Of a stretch of 64,000 bases of DNA, positions 1-13,800 are shown in pieces. The notes beneath the pieces were generated by a model. That model was not told the origin of the DNA. It saw nothing but the letters and a program-made list of their open reading frames with translations, and did no database searches. The DNA is from Hemicentrotus pulcherrimus (taxonomy: Eukaryota > Echinodermata > Echinoidea > Camarodonta > Strongylocentrotidae): NCBI GenBank assembly GCA_003118195.1, contig BEXV01000027.1, forward strand, positions 278,417 to 342,416. Direction: 5' to 3'. Position 1 is the stretch's first letter, and each line of letters opens with the position of its first letter. A program made the translations under genes and the position numbers.

Positions 1-776
1 CGTATTATATAGAGAGAAAGTAAATATTCCTAGCATGTAAGAACTGCACATTATTATTCAAACTCAAAACCCTTTTTAACCTATACAAACCAGATAATGA
101 CGTCATATATGGTTGATTTTCAAAACCAATGAGGGTTTAATTCTAGACTTGTGATACGAAACAAAAGCACGAATTGGTCTTGAACTTTTTGGTCAGTCAC
201 TGCGACTGCTAGGTCAAGATCCGCGTAATTGCTTTGTTTACATACGACAGCTACATATAGTTTGGAAATGCACCATCATGAAGGATAGATGATTTACTAA
301 CTATGAAATTAACAAACAAACAAATCGACCAGAGAAGGTTAAGTCTTTCAAATCATTGCAATCAAGATTAATCTGCCATCACTGATGTCTCAACCTATGA
401 GGACTGTGAATTCTAAACGTCATCCTTCTTCTAATGTCAGAAAATTAATCGTCACAGAACAAGAAGAAACAAAGCACAAATATATGATATGTACTGCCTG
501 GCATACCATCCAGAATCACTTTTGAGCCAGTATCTCTGAAAATGGGTTTCCATTACCAGATCCAAGGATTGGTTTTAGCCCATATTCGTAGCCCTGACCC
601 GACCCGTCTAAAGGGGAAGGTCCACTCAAGTTATAAGCCGCCTCCACCCGGGTAAGATCTTCGGTCAATTAAAACTGAACTATCTGTATCCTTCAACCAT
701 CAATATGCTCAGTCGGTCAAGGGGAGGGAGGGATCAAAAAAGGCGCTGTAGAGTAACTACGAATAATATATCGACA

Positions 777-802
777 TAACAACAACAACAACAACAACAA
801 AA
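777..802 (+). repeat. (AAC)n microsatellite
   Basis: About eight uninterrupted AAC units. Confidence 0.9.
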
Positions 803-830
803 GCTACACATTTTCTCCTCATAACAAACT

Positions 831-967
831 GATTGTGGACTGTTTATAATCCACTGATTTTCAACATTAAAAAATAATATTTTTGTACGTGTACATAACA
901 AAGAAATTGTGCACTGTTAATAATCCAATGATTTTCAACATTAAAAATTAATATTTTGTACGTGTAC
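831..967 (+). repeat. Diverged tandem duplication, unit about 70 bp
   Basis: Two adjacent units, 831-897 and 904-967, share GATTTTCAACATTAAAAA and a common end TTTGTACGTGTAC, with several substitutions and small indels between them. Confidence 0.75.
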
Positions 968-2220
968 GTCCGTCGTGATTGGTTTCAGTATTACGTGAGC
1001 CAAGAGGCAAATGACCCAATATGAGTTCTTACGAATCAAGGGTTAAATGATTCATTCATTTTTTCTTCTTTCCACAATACATGTTACAACAAATAACATT
1101 TAAAAATCTTTTCGTTTTACAAAGCTATTCCAATTAGAATATCAACAAACAAGAAATATACATAATATGGTAAGTGTTTAAAGGTCTCTCCTTCGGCACG
1201 AAGGACAAAAACGGATAACCAAACTGAAAATGGGCGATCAAAATGATGCAAACATGTTGACCAGATTCCTATAACACAATATCAACTATGACATAACAAA
1301 ACTAGAAAATACATGTTATGAGCTATGACGTGATTATCAATTTTATATCAGTCGATACTATCATCTCCGTAAACATTTACTATAGGCGTGATGAGTCTGT
1401 ATGTGTTTCTATACATGTATTTCAAACATGACTTGTAGCTATACTGACTGATGTGTTTGGGGATGCCTTCAGATCAAGCTGCGGATGCATTGGTCAAAGA
1501 GAATCAGTACGATGGATGTGAAGTATGTGAACATAGTTCCATCACCAGAGTTCCTTCCCCTATGTTTCCTGGAGTAGCAGCTTATGTAGATTTTACCACT
1601 AATACCACTACTAAAAACATCTAGCCACATTATGAAGTTCAAAGGGCTGCAAAATGTGTTTTCAGTAGATTATATAGAACCATCGACACACTAAATGCGC
1701 GGTTTTATGAGTGTAAATCGAGCAGGGAAGGGGCGTAATCATTCCACGATTTAGTCGCATGGGTTTACAACAGAAATATAATTGCCCCTCTAAATATTCA
1801 TGGTAACTTTCCTTTAAAAATTATCTTTCAAATGCAGGATTGCACAGAAAGAGCCATATGTTTACCTACAAAATGCAGACGTTTTCACCTTATAAAAGAA
1901 AATATGGGCCTTTACCGTCTACACAGTGTCTCTTCCCCATGAATGTTTATAATTTAAACTTAAAAACAAACTCCATGAATATCCAGTACCGGGTAAAAAC
2001 GATGCTTATCCTATTACCAATATAATAAACTGATTTATCATATTCACAAGATTGAAGATATGAACAATATTAACATCAAGCATATCAAGTCTTTGTTGTA
2101 TGGCCATAGTTTTCATCCCCTCTTAATCCTAGCGAATTACACCCTTCGACTCGATTGTTTAGTCTACCCGGAGAGGTATACGACCACGCCCAGCATTCAC
2201 TACAACTTCACCCTACAAGA

Positions 2221-2386
2221 CCTGGGCCCCGTCTTACAAAGAGTTACGATCGATCCAAATTAATCGTCAGTCCTCTAATCAATCGCAAGTTTACAGTCTC
2301 ATATCTCTTATGTACATAGTTACGATTGATATCAATCCAAAATAAGTTACAATAATGATATCAACTCTTTTTAAGACGGGGCCCTG
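2221..2386. mobile_element. Short palindromic MITE, family A (GGGCCCCGTCTTACAAAG)
   Basis: The left end reads GGGCCCCGTCTTACAAAGAG and the right end, reverse-complemented, reads GGGCCCCGTCTTAAAAAGAG, giving terminal inverted repeats over about 166 bp. The interior is built from repeated ATCGATC/ATTGATATCAATC motifs. A second, diverged copy is at 57070-57217. It encodes no protein and is presumably a non-autonomous DNA transposon; the superfamily cannot be decided. Confidence 0.75.
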
Positions 2387-2839
2387 GACAACATTTTTAT
2401 AACTTCGTAAACCGTTATGAAATTAACGTCGCGGAAAAAATGGTCAATGGATTATAAAACCGTTTGCTTATCAACGACAACAACTAATTATATTGTTTGT
2501 CAAAACAAGCTATATCTTATTTTACATGATTGATTTATTACGTAATAGGGATACAAGAAATAATAAATATGTGCTTAGGATGAAATCAACAAGATCGACA
2601 GTATACGAGACGATAAAAATCATTGATAATTAATCAAATCAAATTGTTAATTGGTCTTAATTACCCTGGGTATATAGCAACATCAGTCTTAAATATTGTT
2701 CTTCCTGTGGGCCCCGCAATCATTATTAACGCAGTATTGACAGATAGCATGTCTTGGATTGAGCGAGACATAATTATGTGGGCAGAACACCTTTTTTATG
2801 AGAATCAAGAGCTTTCATCATATACCACAATGCTCGTGG

Positions 2840-2841
<2 letters not shown>

Positions 2842-2880
<39 letters not shown>
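2842..2880 (+). repeat. (GA)n microsatellite
   Basis: Nearly perfect run of GA dinucleotides, about 19 units. Confidence 0.95.
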
Positions 2881-2884
<4 letters not shown>

Positions 2885-4422
2885 AGTGGCTATTATTATC
2901 ACCTTTAATATTTGGTGGATTACAATGCAATTCTACATTTTCTCTTACTCACGATTTAGCGCCGTTTCATGGACATTAAGAAATAAAAGTTCGAAACAAG
3001 AACTGGAATTTACAAATGACAGATCATTATCGGCATAGTTTTACCATAGATACATCGATCATATACCGAAAACAGGTGAATCACCATGGCAACAACCAAA
3101 GCAAACATGGAAAGTAAGACGGAGGGGTACCCACTTTCTTGGTGTTTTGAATGCCAGGCTGGCGCCAAGAAGGAAAAGGTACTCGCAGGAATTATATCCG
3201 ATTGCTTTTCCAATGTGATTTATATAATTGAGAAAAGCTATGTCATGGTATTTGCCTCGAAAAGAAGGCATAATTGAATAGAAAGTTGGAGGTTGTTACC
3301 TATGTTGGCCCGGGCCAGTTTTAAAGAGTTTCGATAGTTTTGTTTCTTCTATATTAATGCACAAAGCAACAAAGGACAATTACATGGTCATCATGACCTT
3401 CATGTTCGTTGACTCCGGGGTCTGGGTGGATATAGGTTCAATTTAGATATGCTTAAATTATAGGCATAGATGTATTAATTTCAATCGTGTTTTTAGTGTT
3501 TAAAAAAAAAAACAGAGCCAATTATGGCACGCCGTACAAGATTCAGAGTAAGTTATGTAAACGTATCTATTGCCCATATCATTTTTATAATTTCTGTAAA
3601 TTCTTGAGGCTTTCATCAGACCTGCCTCTCGGACTCGAAGTTTCACTTGTCGCCGGGACACATGAAAACGAGTTCGCCTGACCGCCTGGTCGTGGAAATG
3701 CTAGATTTCCGATCGGATGGCGCGTCAAGCTTCTGGAAAGAGCGTGACATCAACAAGCAATATGTTGAGACGAGATGATCAACTTTCGCTAACGCCCCCT
3801 GACTTTCCTCTTTCTTGTCCTGGTGCGTGTTGATTGAGGAGAATGGTGAGTGATGGCCAAAAAACGGATGCCCAAAATGTCGCGCCGATGTAATATGTGT
3901 ATTCTTACAGAATGCTTGAATTACGACGCAGAACTTTTTCCCAAATGATCGAGTAAAAAAACGTTGAGAAAAGATTCAGGGTTTTGGGGTCGGAGGAGCA
4001 AACGAAAGGTGAGAGGAAATGAGTCGAGGAATAATTGTTCTGTTAACCGGTAGCCAGCCAGATTACTAATCCTCTCCAGTATTTCATAATTCTTCACCCA
4101 TTTCACAAAGGACATGAGTGTCTAAGTTTCGTATGCATGACTATGTCTGCCATACCCGCCCTTTTTATATTTAGGCATTTTAATAGTCTTTCAACCATGT
4201 TTGTCACCAGATGTTAATCTACTAACCCACTTTGATGTTCTTCAATGTGTTCGAATATATAAATGTATCGCTATTGACATAAAAAAATACTTTTTGCGTT
4301 CATATCTCAAGTTTAAGTATGAATGTTCTTGACAAAACAAACGTTTTTATTCTGCGATTTGGGGTAGTCAACTTCGCGTTTTAAGAGAAAGCAGAAAACA
4401 GAAAGCAGAAATGTTTTCTTAC

Positions 4423-4615
4423 CTTCATGGCCTCTTCTGTAGCAGACTCGTTCGTTGCGTTCATCAGGAGTCCATGGCCCAGATTTTGGAGATTACAGTG
4501 TGGTGACGGGTCCAGAAGAGCCCAGAAGTCCAAGTCTATCTCTAGTCGGTGAAGTTCCAGGAACCACATACAAGGGATGACTGAGATGAGGTAGATGAGA
4601 ACACTTGGACAAAAC
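4423..4615 (-). CDS. TMEM26-like: TMEM26-family membrane protein, exon 2
   Basis: Internal exon of 193 bp. The acceptor is CTTGTTCAG and the donor is AAG before GTAAGA. Its first G completes the Trp codon split with exon 1, giving EWKW-FCPSV across the junction; 64 codons follow and it ends in phase 0. It encodes FCPSVLIYLISVIPCMWFLE followed by LHRL, a third membrane helix matching the family signature [20 protein letters not shown] of human TMEM26 as remembered. After the helix is a hydrophilic segment with two N-glycosylation sequons in NATNES (residues about 118-123 of the joined protein). Human TMEM26 also carries sequons in the corresponding loop. No later TMEM26 exon was recognised in 1-4422, so the rest lies left of the window. 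Confidence 0.93.
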
Positions 4616-4786
4616 CTGAACAAGATACGAAGATAAAACGAAAATAGAGCAGTGAAGGATAACAGTTATAAGACGACGAGAATCTGGTTCACATTAAACC
4701 AGTTCATAAAGGTATTCAAATGTCACACATGCTGTTTAACAAATAACTAATAGTAACGACCTGTTAGCATGACAGAGACTCAGGAT

Positions 4787-5021
4787 CAGGGGGGTGTTTT
4801 ACAAAGACTAAGATTGACCTTAAGTTGGTCTTAACTATGGCAGGCCACCGTTTACTGGCTTTAGTAATCATGGTCACAAATCTACAAAATGTTGATAATT
4901 TATTATTGAAAGAAAAATATCATCTAAAGATCATAATTGAGAGCAACTAGTGGCATGAATGGCCTGCCATTGTTGACTCCAACTTAAAGTTGATCTTAGT
5001 CTTTGTGAAACAACCCCCTGG
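4787..5021. mobile_element. Palindromic MITE, family B (GGGGGGTGTTTCACAAAG)
   Basis: The left end reads AGGGGGGTGTTTTACAAAGA and the right end, reverse-complemented, reads AGGGGGTTGTTTCACAAAGA. Complementarity extends inward through the TAAGATC / CTTAAGTTGG region. The interior is AT-rich and non-coding. Copies at 9236-9537 and 35957-36271 share the same ends and subterminal TCCAACTTAGAGTTAAGTC-like blocks, which makes this a repeat family rather than a chance palindrome. Confidence 0.8.
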
Positions 5022-5128
5022 AGATCGTAAACAGCAACCTCAGACTTTTTCATTAATTCTATGCAATTTCGTGCTGATATTGGCACGTCTATATTCAAAA
5101 TACACTCACACGCTTTTTGTGAACGAGA

Positions 5129-5156
5129 CCCCCCCCCCCCCCCCCCCCCCNCCCCC
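5129..5156 (+). repeat. Poly-C tract with one undetermined base
   Basis: Run of about 28 C with an N at 5151. The exact length in the genome is uncertain because such runs are hard to sequence. Confidence 0.9.
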
Positions 5157-7058
5157 ATTTTACGCGCCCAACGTATCTTTCTCCTGCGCTCAATCTAAAT
5201 CTCAATCTATCAGTTCATATTTCTATTATTAATTCCATGCAAGTCAGTGGTGATACTGGTATGTTCTTATTCATGTGTACTTTGAGGTAGCCTATCCCTA
5301 GGGACTTGGGTCATGATCGAGTGTGTTTCATTGCCCGAACTACATCCCTCAAGCACCGTGTGAGTTCCTTCCTGCATCTGGATCAGTCCGATCAATATCT
5401 AGGGTTACTTTCATCATCATGATTCTTCTTCAGCGGGGGTACGACGTACTCACAGAGTTTTGGTTTCTATTAGACAAGAGTCACAACTCTCCATCAGCGC
5501 GAGCTGCACCGAGTTCATTCTTAGATCGATAACATAGCATGGTCAGATAGCCAGGTATCAACTTTAGAACTGTGTGGTTTCTATCTTGCAAATGTCATTC
5601 CGAGTAGACAAGGGTTCAATTCAGAGTTAATTTGAAAACAGAACAACCGAATAAGGCTGTTGGTTATCAATCCCTAGGCCTTCGTCTGGAGTCTCCATGA
5701 GGCGTTGTTCTTAAATAAATAATGGAGAGAGTACTTTCCTACTAATTTATTTTACACTTTACGAAATCATACATCATTGTGTGAGCATCATGAATGGGTG
5801 AGGTGAGAAAAACACGACTGAAAGCACTGAATTTGTTATCGTCTATCATCTATTTCCATAGGTAACAGAATTATACCCAAAAAAAGACCAAGATGGAAAG
5901 GAATGTCAACTAAAGCGGATATAAAGTTATTCAGAATGGAACATTGCCGATTAACGCTTGAGTCCTCCTTTAAAGATACTATGTCCCTTTTGCAGCCAAC
6001 ATCAAATTCTGTAGAACTTTGCAGGAATTATGAATATGTCATGTATGTCCTGTGAAATTTAAACGTTAGCAGTGACCTAATATTCAAATTTTGCAAGGAA
6101 ACCATTTACTTGCTAGACTTCACTGCCAGACACTATTGCGTGACTGACTGGCTTTTTTTTTTCTTCTTTGGTAATAACATACATAACATGAGCTGTAAAG
6201 GGTACATGAGCATTTGTCTACATCAATAACCCACTTCTTGTAATGGCCAAAATTAAACTGGCTCTATAGCTTGTCGATTCGACAACTAATAGTCGTTATT
6301 TTCCCACTTAAAGACATTTTCAGGGTATTTTTTTAGGGTAGTTCTAGGAATTTGATCTTTTCAATTTTGTTTGGCCTGCAAATGGGACATAGTACCTTTA
6401 AAGACTTTTAGGAGGCGGCATATATCATTTTGAAGTGTGATGGATCGTTTTCTTTAAATTGTTCCATGTTAAAAAAAAAAAAAACCTAAACCAAGTATGG
6501 TACCATAACGATTAATCTTACGAACTCAATAGCGTCCAATGCAGTTTTCTCTCACAGATCGTGTTAATGCAATCTCCTCATTGGAAGCAAAAGTACGCCA
6601 TTATTACTAAAATATCGCCTACAATGATATCGTTCCAATTCTTCTTCTTCTTTGATCAAATTATTCATGTAAAACAAAAAACTTGTAAAAGCCACCTGGG
6701 AAGTATCACACATGCTTATATCAATACTTTGGACTTTATTTTACCCTCATTTTGGTGTGGTCTGAGGTAATTCAATGTCAGGAGAGTCAGGGAAGATTAA
6801 ATATCAATACTTTCATCATGACAGTTTTCAGATCGAACGTGTTGATTTTCATTCTGTCTAAATTTAGCTGAACATTAAACGCCAACTTAATAATCTAATG
6901 TATCATATAACATTGTTTCATGCAAAAATACGTGTTTAAATTAATTTGATAAGTTTAATGTTTGCATTATGGATTGGTATTGTATTTTGTGCCAACAGAT
7001 TTGCTTACGATCTGGAATATTATCTGGACCTGTGCATCTCTACACTAACCCCCACCCC

Positions 7059-7081
7059 CTCTCTCTCTCTCTCTCTCTCTA
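7059..7081 (+). repeat. (CT)n microsatellite
   Basis: Perfect CT run, followed by a looser pyrimidine-rich stretch to about 7155. Confidence 0.9.
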
Positions 7082-7867
7082 TCATTTTTCTCCCTATATC
7101 TCTCCATCCATTCTCTATATCGCCCTCTTTCTTTTTATAATAATATCTCTCTCTATCGTCACTACCTTTTTCTATTTTTTGTTTATAAATCAGATTCCCG
7201 CATATACCGTATTTATCTAAGAGAATGGATCAAAAGATGAGTGATTTCGTATATCATATTCATTATATGTGTTCACTCTCCTCCCATATCATATTCTTAG
7301 TTATAACTTATAAAATGACCCCAAAACATACAACCGTCACCAATAGACCGGACTACAGAGGTATCATGGGATCGAGCTAAAAATATAGACCAATGTACAA
7401 TGATATACGGACAGGATATTTCTAGATACTCTATCACCTACTGCGATGAGTAAAATTTCCTGTATCTGGAAATGTACATTCATTCTGTCCGTCTGTAAAT
7501 AACGTCCATTCTCTAAACTAAACTGCTTTCTGCCATAAAAACCTCGTCATTTTATAACAACTGCGTAGTCCAACTAGACAAGATCCTGTTCTTGTTTCCA
7601 AAAAAGTTATTTAACTAAGGCTGTCAAAACACATATGAACACCACAATAACGTATTAAGTTAAAGAAGCTAATGTGTTCTTGCAAAGAAAATAACGTTTT
7701 CATAGATTGGAAACTATATAGAAACTATCGTGCAACATGGGTTCAGCCAACATACGTCGGTGTAAATGGGGGGGGGGGGCACTTGAGGAACGCAGAGGAT
7801 GAAATGCGAGAGAACGTAGGTTGTGTGCAGTATCGTCTCCTTTTAATTTGTCTTTCCCCATCCCCCT

Positions 7868-7920
7868 TCTCTCTCTCTCTCTCTCTCTCTGGCTCTGGCT
7901 CTCTCTCTCTCTCTCTCTTT
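7868..7920 (+). repeat. (CT)n microsatellite with GGCTCT interruption
   Basis: Two CT runs separated by GGCTCTGGCTCT. The long open frames reading Ser-Leu or Arg-Glu repeats here are artefacts of the dinucleotide. Confidence 0.9.
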
Positions 7921-9235
7921 ACATTTTTTTTTCGCACCTCGTCTAGGAGCTACGCCACGGTATAGAAGCGCCCTAACAAGGATGTTGAGAATATCAACAA
8001 GTCAAACTATTTGTAACATGAAATTGGTGCGAGACAATTCCGATCTCAGAAATCTTCGAATTAGTTTTCCGGAAACAGTAGGAGAGCTTGAAATCTAACT
8101 CTCAGAATTCCTTAATCAAGATTGTTATCGGATTAAAAGCACTCTTTATCTGCTAAGAATCTGATAATGAATGAGTAGTACGTGCAAAATAATGAAAACC
8201 GTTTTGTCAACTTTTCATGACCTCTTCATCACATCTAGCCTCTAGCTGTTATTCCACACGCTACAGTTATATCCGAGTATAAACGGATGATGAACCTCCC
8301 AACCAATATTGTCGTTCGGAAGTATTTTCAATTTAATCACCAGAAAACTACTCGCAGAACGAAGTTTGGAGTGTATGTCATTGCCCTCCTTGGTCTTCAC
8401 AAGAAAACAATTCATAATTCTTCTCGCGATTCTGGGAAAAATTAAACCTCCAAGTTTTCAGTTGTTTGCTTTGACTAATTAACAACAAATTTATTGAATT
8501 TTAGTTTGATCTCCATATGATATAAATGTCAACCCTTAACACGCCTTTTAAGAATATTTTTTTTTTCTAAGCTCGTTGACGACCGTGCCTAAGATATCTA
8601 TGGATGGGGTCTAAAAGTAATTATCATAATAACAACTGCAGTTAGTGGATTACACATCTGCATCATTGTTAAATGATGGAAGAAATACTGTGCTGTGGGT
8701 TTATATGAAGCCACAGATATAACATTTGGTACGGTAACACGTTCGGTTGTTACGTAATTTTGCGAAAGATATAATTATCCCTCAAGAGAACTAACAAGAC
8801 TTTGAGAGGTTGTCTGTAGCCCCTAATTGACTCAATAAAAGTGGTTAAAGACACAGCATTTAGATTTAAAAGAAAGGTGAAATGTATAATCTGATAATGT
8901 TTAAATGGAAACTTGATAAATGGAAACTTGATAAGGATGTTCTAGTTAATATGTGAGGCACGTTTATTCGCACGAGTTTCACGTATTGCCCTTCCTTACC
9001 CAATTTTCTATCGAGGTAAATGTTGATTTTACGTAACTGATTTCCGAAACGATAGTAGGAAAAAAGTGATATTTTCAAATTAAGATAAAACCGTTCCCTT
9101 GATAAACAAAGGTGCTTAACCAAGATTGCAACGATATCTTTTACTTTGTTTTAAAACACCAAGTACTACAGAACTAACGGATTTTCTAGTTAGATTGACA
9201 ATTTGACTCTTCAAGGGAAAAAAGTAATCCAATCT

Positions 9236-9537
9236 AGGGAGAGTTTCACAAAGATGAATTTCTCTCTAAGTTGGGACTTAATAGTTATGGAAAGCCGTTG
9301 GCATAATAATATGAAAATATTTTTGTAAAATTTATTTTAAAAGGTTAATGATTTAAATGATTTATATTTCCATTAACAAGGATATTTCATATTCTTGATG
9401 CGGAAATTATGAAAAGTCTAAAATACTTGATTTCTAGTTTTGAAGATATTCCATTTTAAGGCTACAAATGGCTATCCATAAATTTTAAGTCCAATTTAGA
9501 GTTAAGTCCTACTTAGGATCTTTGTGAAACACCCCCT
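9236..9537. mobile_element. Palindromic MITE, family B, second copy
   Basis: The left end GAGTTTCACAAAGATGAATT is eroded. The right end is ATCTTTGTGAAACACCCCCT. Subterminal blocks (TAAGTTGGGACTTAATAGTT on the left, AGTCCAATTTAGAGTTAAGT on the right) pair with each other and match the copy at 35957-36271. Length is about 300 bp with no coding potential. Confidence 0.8.
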
Positions 9538-10756
9538 GTTTGATAAGTATGTGTTTGATCTGAGATACGTATACCATTTCAGATTATTAAGTTCAAAATT
9601 AACCTTGAGAGAAATATTTCGGCACTTTTTAAGGATTGAATTAACCATCTACCTAAAATAACGTCTACTAGATGATTTATTCACAGACTTTATTACAAAA
9701 TACAATCATATTCTTTATCAATGAATACATTATTTCTGTAATATTAGTGATACTTTAAATAGCTAAATGTTTACGAAAAGGGGAGAAGAATATTGTGATT
9801 ATCTAGCTTGAAAATATAAAGTGATCATTAGCAAACTAAAATACTGATCAGGTGCGATTTTGATCTGAAGTGATAATCCACTCACTGGTAGATGTATCAG
9901 AGTTGTCAGTGACCACGAATTCCATAAGTGGCAGTCAAATAGTTATTCTCATTCGCATGGAAATACAATGTTTGATTTTGAATGATCATTATATGTGGAA
10001 GAAAAGCGCTTTGAAACCTAATCACCTCTCACAACCCTTTAAATACCTTCTCATCAAATATAAAACAGTGAAACACTTTGCATGACAAGGAAAATAGTCG
10101 GTGAATTCCCAGTACGTGGTCAAGATCCCCATAGGGAACGTACGGTGAGGTCAATTGTTGCGTCACAAACTTTTTTTTTCTTACAATATTTAGGAAATTA
10201 AATGGGATTATGTTCATTATGAATTATGAATATTAAGCAGAGTCATTCACTATGCTAAGAAGCTGGTAGTAGTTGTTGTTTTCGTACAGCGGTTGTTTGT
10301 TTTGTCTTTTATTTCGAGGTGAGATTAGTTTGCAGTTTGGATGATTATCTGATTTTTTTCGAGGTCTTTGTTCAATTTAAGGATGAGCAGTGGTCAGATA
10401 TAATTACAACGACCTCATCTTAAAGGACTGCAGACATATAGACCATTATTAGAACAGGTGAGCTTACCGCAGATGCTTCTCTGTACGTCAGAAACCCGAC
10501 CTGCGGTAAAATGTCCGTCCGTCATGGGGCTTCCCCTCAGTAATTGCCATACATAATCCACTCAATATTATTTTGCCAAGAAACATATAGAAATTATTAA
10601 TGCCGGTATACTTGACCACAAGATCTGACTTTCCGCTCTACATGTGTTATCTTATATTTGTATCTAATGCTTTACTCCCCTGAGGGATTTGGTGGGTGCG
10701 TTCAGCTATAATTATTACGAACCTTATACAAGTAGTAAGTCCATTGAGACAATAAG

Positions 10757-10766
10757 AGATGGAGAA

Positions 10767-10798
<32 letters not shown>

Positions 10799-10821
10799 GT
10801 AGAGAGAGAGAGAAAAAGAGA

Positions 10822-10870
<49 letters not shown>
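10757..10870 (+). repeat. (GA)n / (GT)n compound microsatellite
   Basis: GA runs interrupted by a GTGTGTGTGTGTGTGT segment, ending in a G-rich stretch. Confidence 0.95.
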
Positions 10871-10871
<1 letters not shown>

Positions 10872-13800
10872 AGGGAGAGGAGGTCCCTACTATCCTTTAC
10901 CTATCGTTTCGATTGATGAAATGATTTAGGCCTTTTATCAATATACCTTATTCATCAACATACCTTATTCATCAACAATAACATGACTGCCCAAAATACA
11001 GTGGAAAAACTACCTTTCTTAAATTAGCAAATATATCGCTGCTTTCTATGCATGCTTTAACAGATTATTTTGTTATTAATTACCTCGTCCCAAATCCTTC
11101 AATCGTAATAGACAACTGCTGATCATTTGCGTGCTTTATACTGAAAAACACTACAGCAATTGAACTTCGAAATCTAATATGCCTCCCCCAACAACACTTA
11201 ACCATAGTTGGATATTTTCCATCTTTAATCTTAGATAAACTTAATCTTTGGTGGGTCTATTGTTTTTAGTTTTCTTTAAGAAAAGGTGATACAGAGAATT
11301 CCTTTCAGTGGCCTCGAATAATTATACATGTAGACACGCGATGCCACTACAAAACTATTGTAAATAAAACGTGACTAAACATATTGCCATAAAAAGGCCT
11401 ATGTTTCTTTGTGTCAGTTGATATTCATCCCTCTCCTTCAAACTTGGCCCCACTGCTTTCTTATCCAATTTGTGATCGATTTTACTCCACGTGCGCCGCT
11501 CCTGTTTTATTAAAAGAATGTGAGGATATGACTATAATATGATATGCGGAAATTGTTTGATAACACTGAAACAGGCGCCGAATCCTCACTGTCTACATAG
11601 AGATAACTAGGCCTCAAAATTTGTCTTCCCTAGAAAGTGAATGAATTAGACAACACAAAAAAGTTCAGCAGAGTCATTCACGGAAATATACAACATCTCT
11701 TTGTGATGAGACCATCGTGTTTGTCTGAACAGGAGGGAAATCTTGAAATAAATCATGTTCCATATTTGCCACATGTTATAGTGGGATTGTCATCAAAGAC
11801 CGTTCCTAGAAAAGTGACAGAAAGGTCAAATTAATTACTATTTACAAAAAATTATTCCTTTTGATAGTATTCCTGTATTTATAATATTTGACGGAAGTCT
11901 ATTTTTGTCGCTGACTGCAGATAAATACATCTAGCAAAACTTAGAAACATAACCAGTGACAAATTTCGACATTAATTTTATTAAATAAACGTAATTAATT
12001 GAAACGAGGTCTATTATGCAATACAGATAAAAGGATGAATTTATCTGCTTATCTCTGAAAAATATAGACAAACAAACAAACGAAACATTATGAACAAATA
12101 GTCAGTGGTATTTGTTTGAACTTAGGTCGAAATCGTTTTTTTTTTTTGCTTTTGCATGATTCAAAATCAATGTTGGCCTAAACAAGCTTTATGGCACATT
12201 GTGACCCAGTACAGAATTTAAACTGTCACTTTTGGTCATGCTGACTAAGACAAGTTGCGTGGAAATAATACAGCAAATAATGTTTTGTAATGAATATCTG
12301 TCAATGGCGTTGACTGTGACATAATTTCCATGTTGACATCTTGACACAGATATTCCTTGAAGACAAGTAATGAGTGATGACAAGGGGAAAACATTTACAT
12401 ATTTCCTCATATTTGCTGTCTCATTCCATTCCAAAAGTTTCTAATATCCGTAAATTGAGTCAATGTCCATCGTTCTTTCCGAAACAAAAAACGCATTGTA
12501 ATGTTTATCCCAATAGAAATATAATCCGAACTCGAACTTAGCAGGAATTATAGGGGCCGAGGCCTACATGAGATTTTAATCATTAATGTGATTTGATTAA
12601 GAAAAGCTCGTGTTAGAAAGGCTTTTGTTCTTTTAACAGCAAGTCTTCTTCCACAGAAGGCTTAATGTCTTGAAACCTGATTCGGATCTTTGTCCTTTAA
12701 ATCCATGTAGGCCTAAAATGACAATCGGTCGTGTGATATGAATGTATATCGTAAATATATATCTTCTGTTGTTTTAATTAAGGGGATTTAGACAGCTTCC
12801 ACACTTAAGAACTGTTACATTGAACAGGATTACAAAAGGCGAGGTCTGTTCGACGTGTTCAGATTATTTATTAATTATTCTTCATTAAAAGCTTTATTTT
12901 TTTATTGTTTTTGACTGTCTCGTTTTTGTTTTTGTTTTGCTACTGATGGTAGTTTAAAAGTATACATTATCTACACCAAAACAAAAATGCGGCCTTTTAG
13001 ATATCCCGGACAAAAAAAACTTACAAAAGTGTATCATTTCGATATCCACTTAATCGTCTATCACACAAAAGATAATGCAAGGTACATCAGACGAGGGATA
13101 CAAACAAATAGAGTGTCCTTTATCATGCTAAGGCCTACTTTTCAACTTTAGGGAGAAGAAATAAATACTCGCAGTAGTTGTAAGTATCTTGATATAATTA
13201 TATTCCAACTCTGACCGAAAAGTCTTTAAGATTTATTTACCAAGACTTTTCAGATAGTGCTTTGACTAAATGAAATGTAACATAATCTGTTTGGCCTATT
13301 ATTGAATAGCAATCAAAGTACCTGAACTTGGAAATGAAAATAGAAGAGAAAATAATGCTGCTCTAGCTTTGGATATTTCATTTTTTGTTTCATCGTTTCA
13401 TATTTTGTTAGGGATAGGGGTCGTATGATAGCAATCACGTGGTTTTGAATACTTTGAAAACTAACGCAACGCACAACGTATAGATTTGTATAGGCATTAA
13501 GCGCACTTCGTCTGCTCCCAACATTTGTTTTCTCGTGGTTTGATGTTGAACGTGACTCGTGATCGGAGATAAGACATCTCTAATCAGCAACTGACGATGA
13601 CAACAGATGATGACCTCGCTTCAAGATCATCCCGGAGAAAGAGATTGTTATTGAATCCAACAGAACAGTCAACTGTCGATATGTCTAAATAAATCTGGAT
13701 GTTGTATCAATCTTATATTATACATACTTTACACCTTTAATTTTCTGGATGTTTTGTCCATCTACCGAATTTCTTAATTACCAATTTCTTTTGTTAATCA

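Larger units (their letters stand above)
1..4422 (-). other. TMEM26-like intron 2 (partial)
   Basis: Intron downstream of exon 2, running off the left edge. I searched the minus strand for the next conserved TMEM26 segments (the W-rich helices after the glycosylated loop) and did not recognise any. It holds an (AAC)n tract at 777-802, a diverged tandem duplication at 831-967, a palindromic MITE at 2221-2386 and a (GA)n tract at 2842-2880. A TGACGTCA site (CRE consensus) is at 98-105. The short open frames here look like chance. Confidence 0.7.

Noticed and set aside
3921..4115. Possible TMEM26 exon 3 on the minus strand
   Set aside because: The peptide does not resemble the conserved helices that should follow exon 2.
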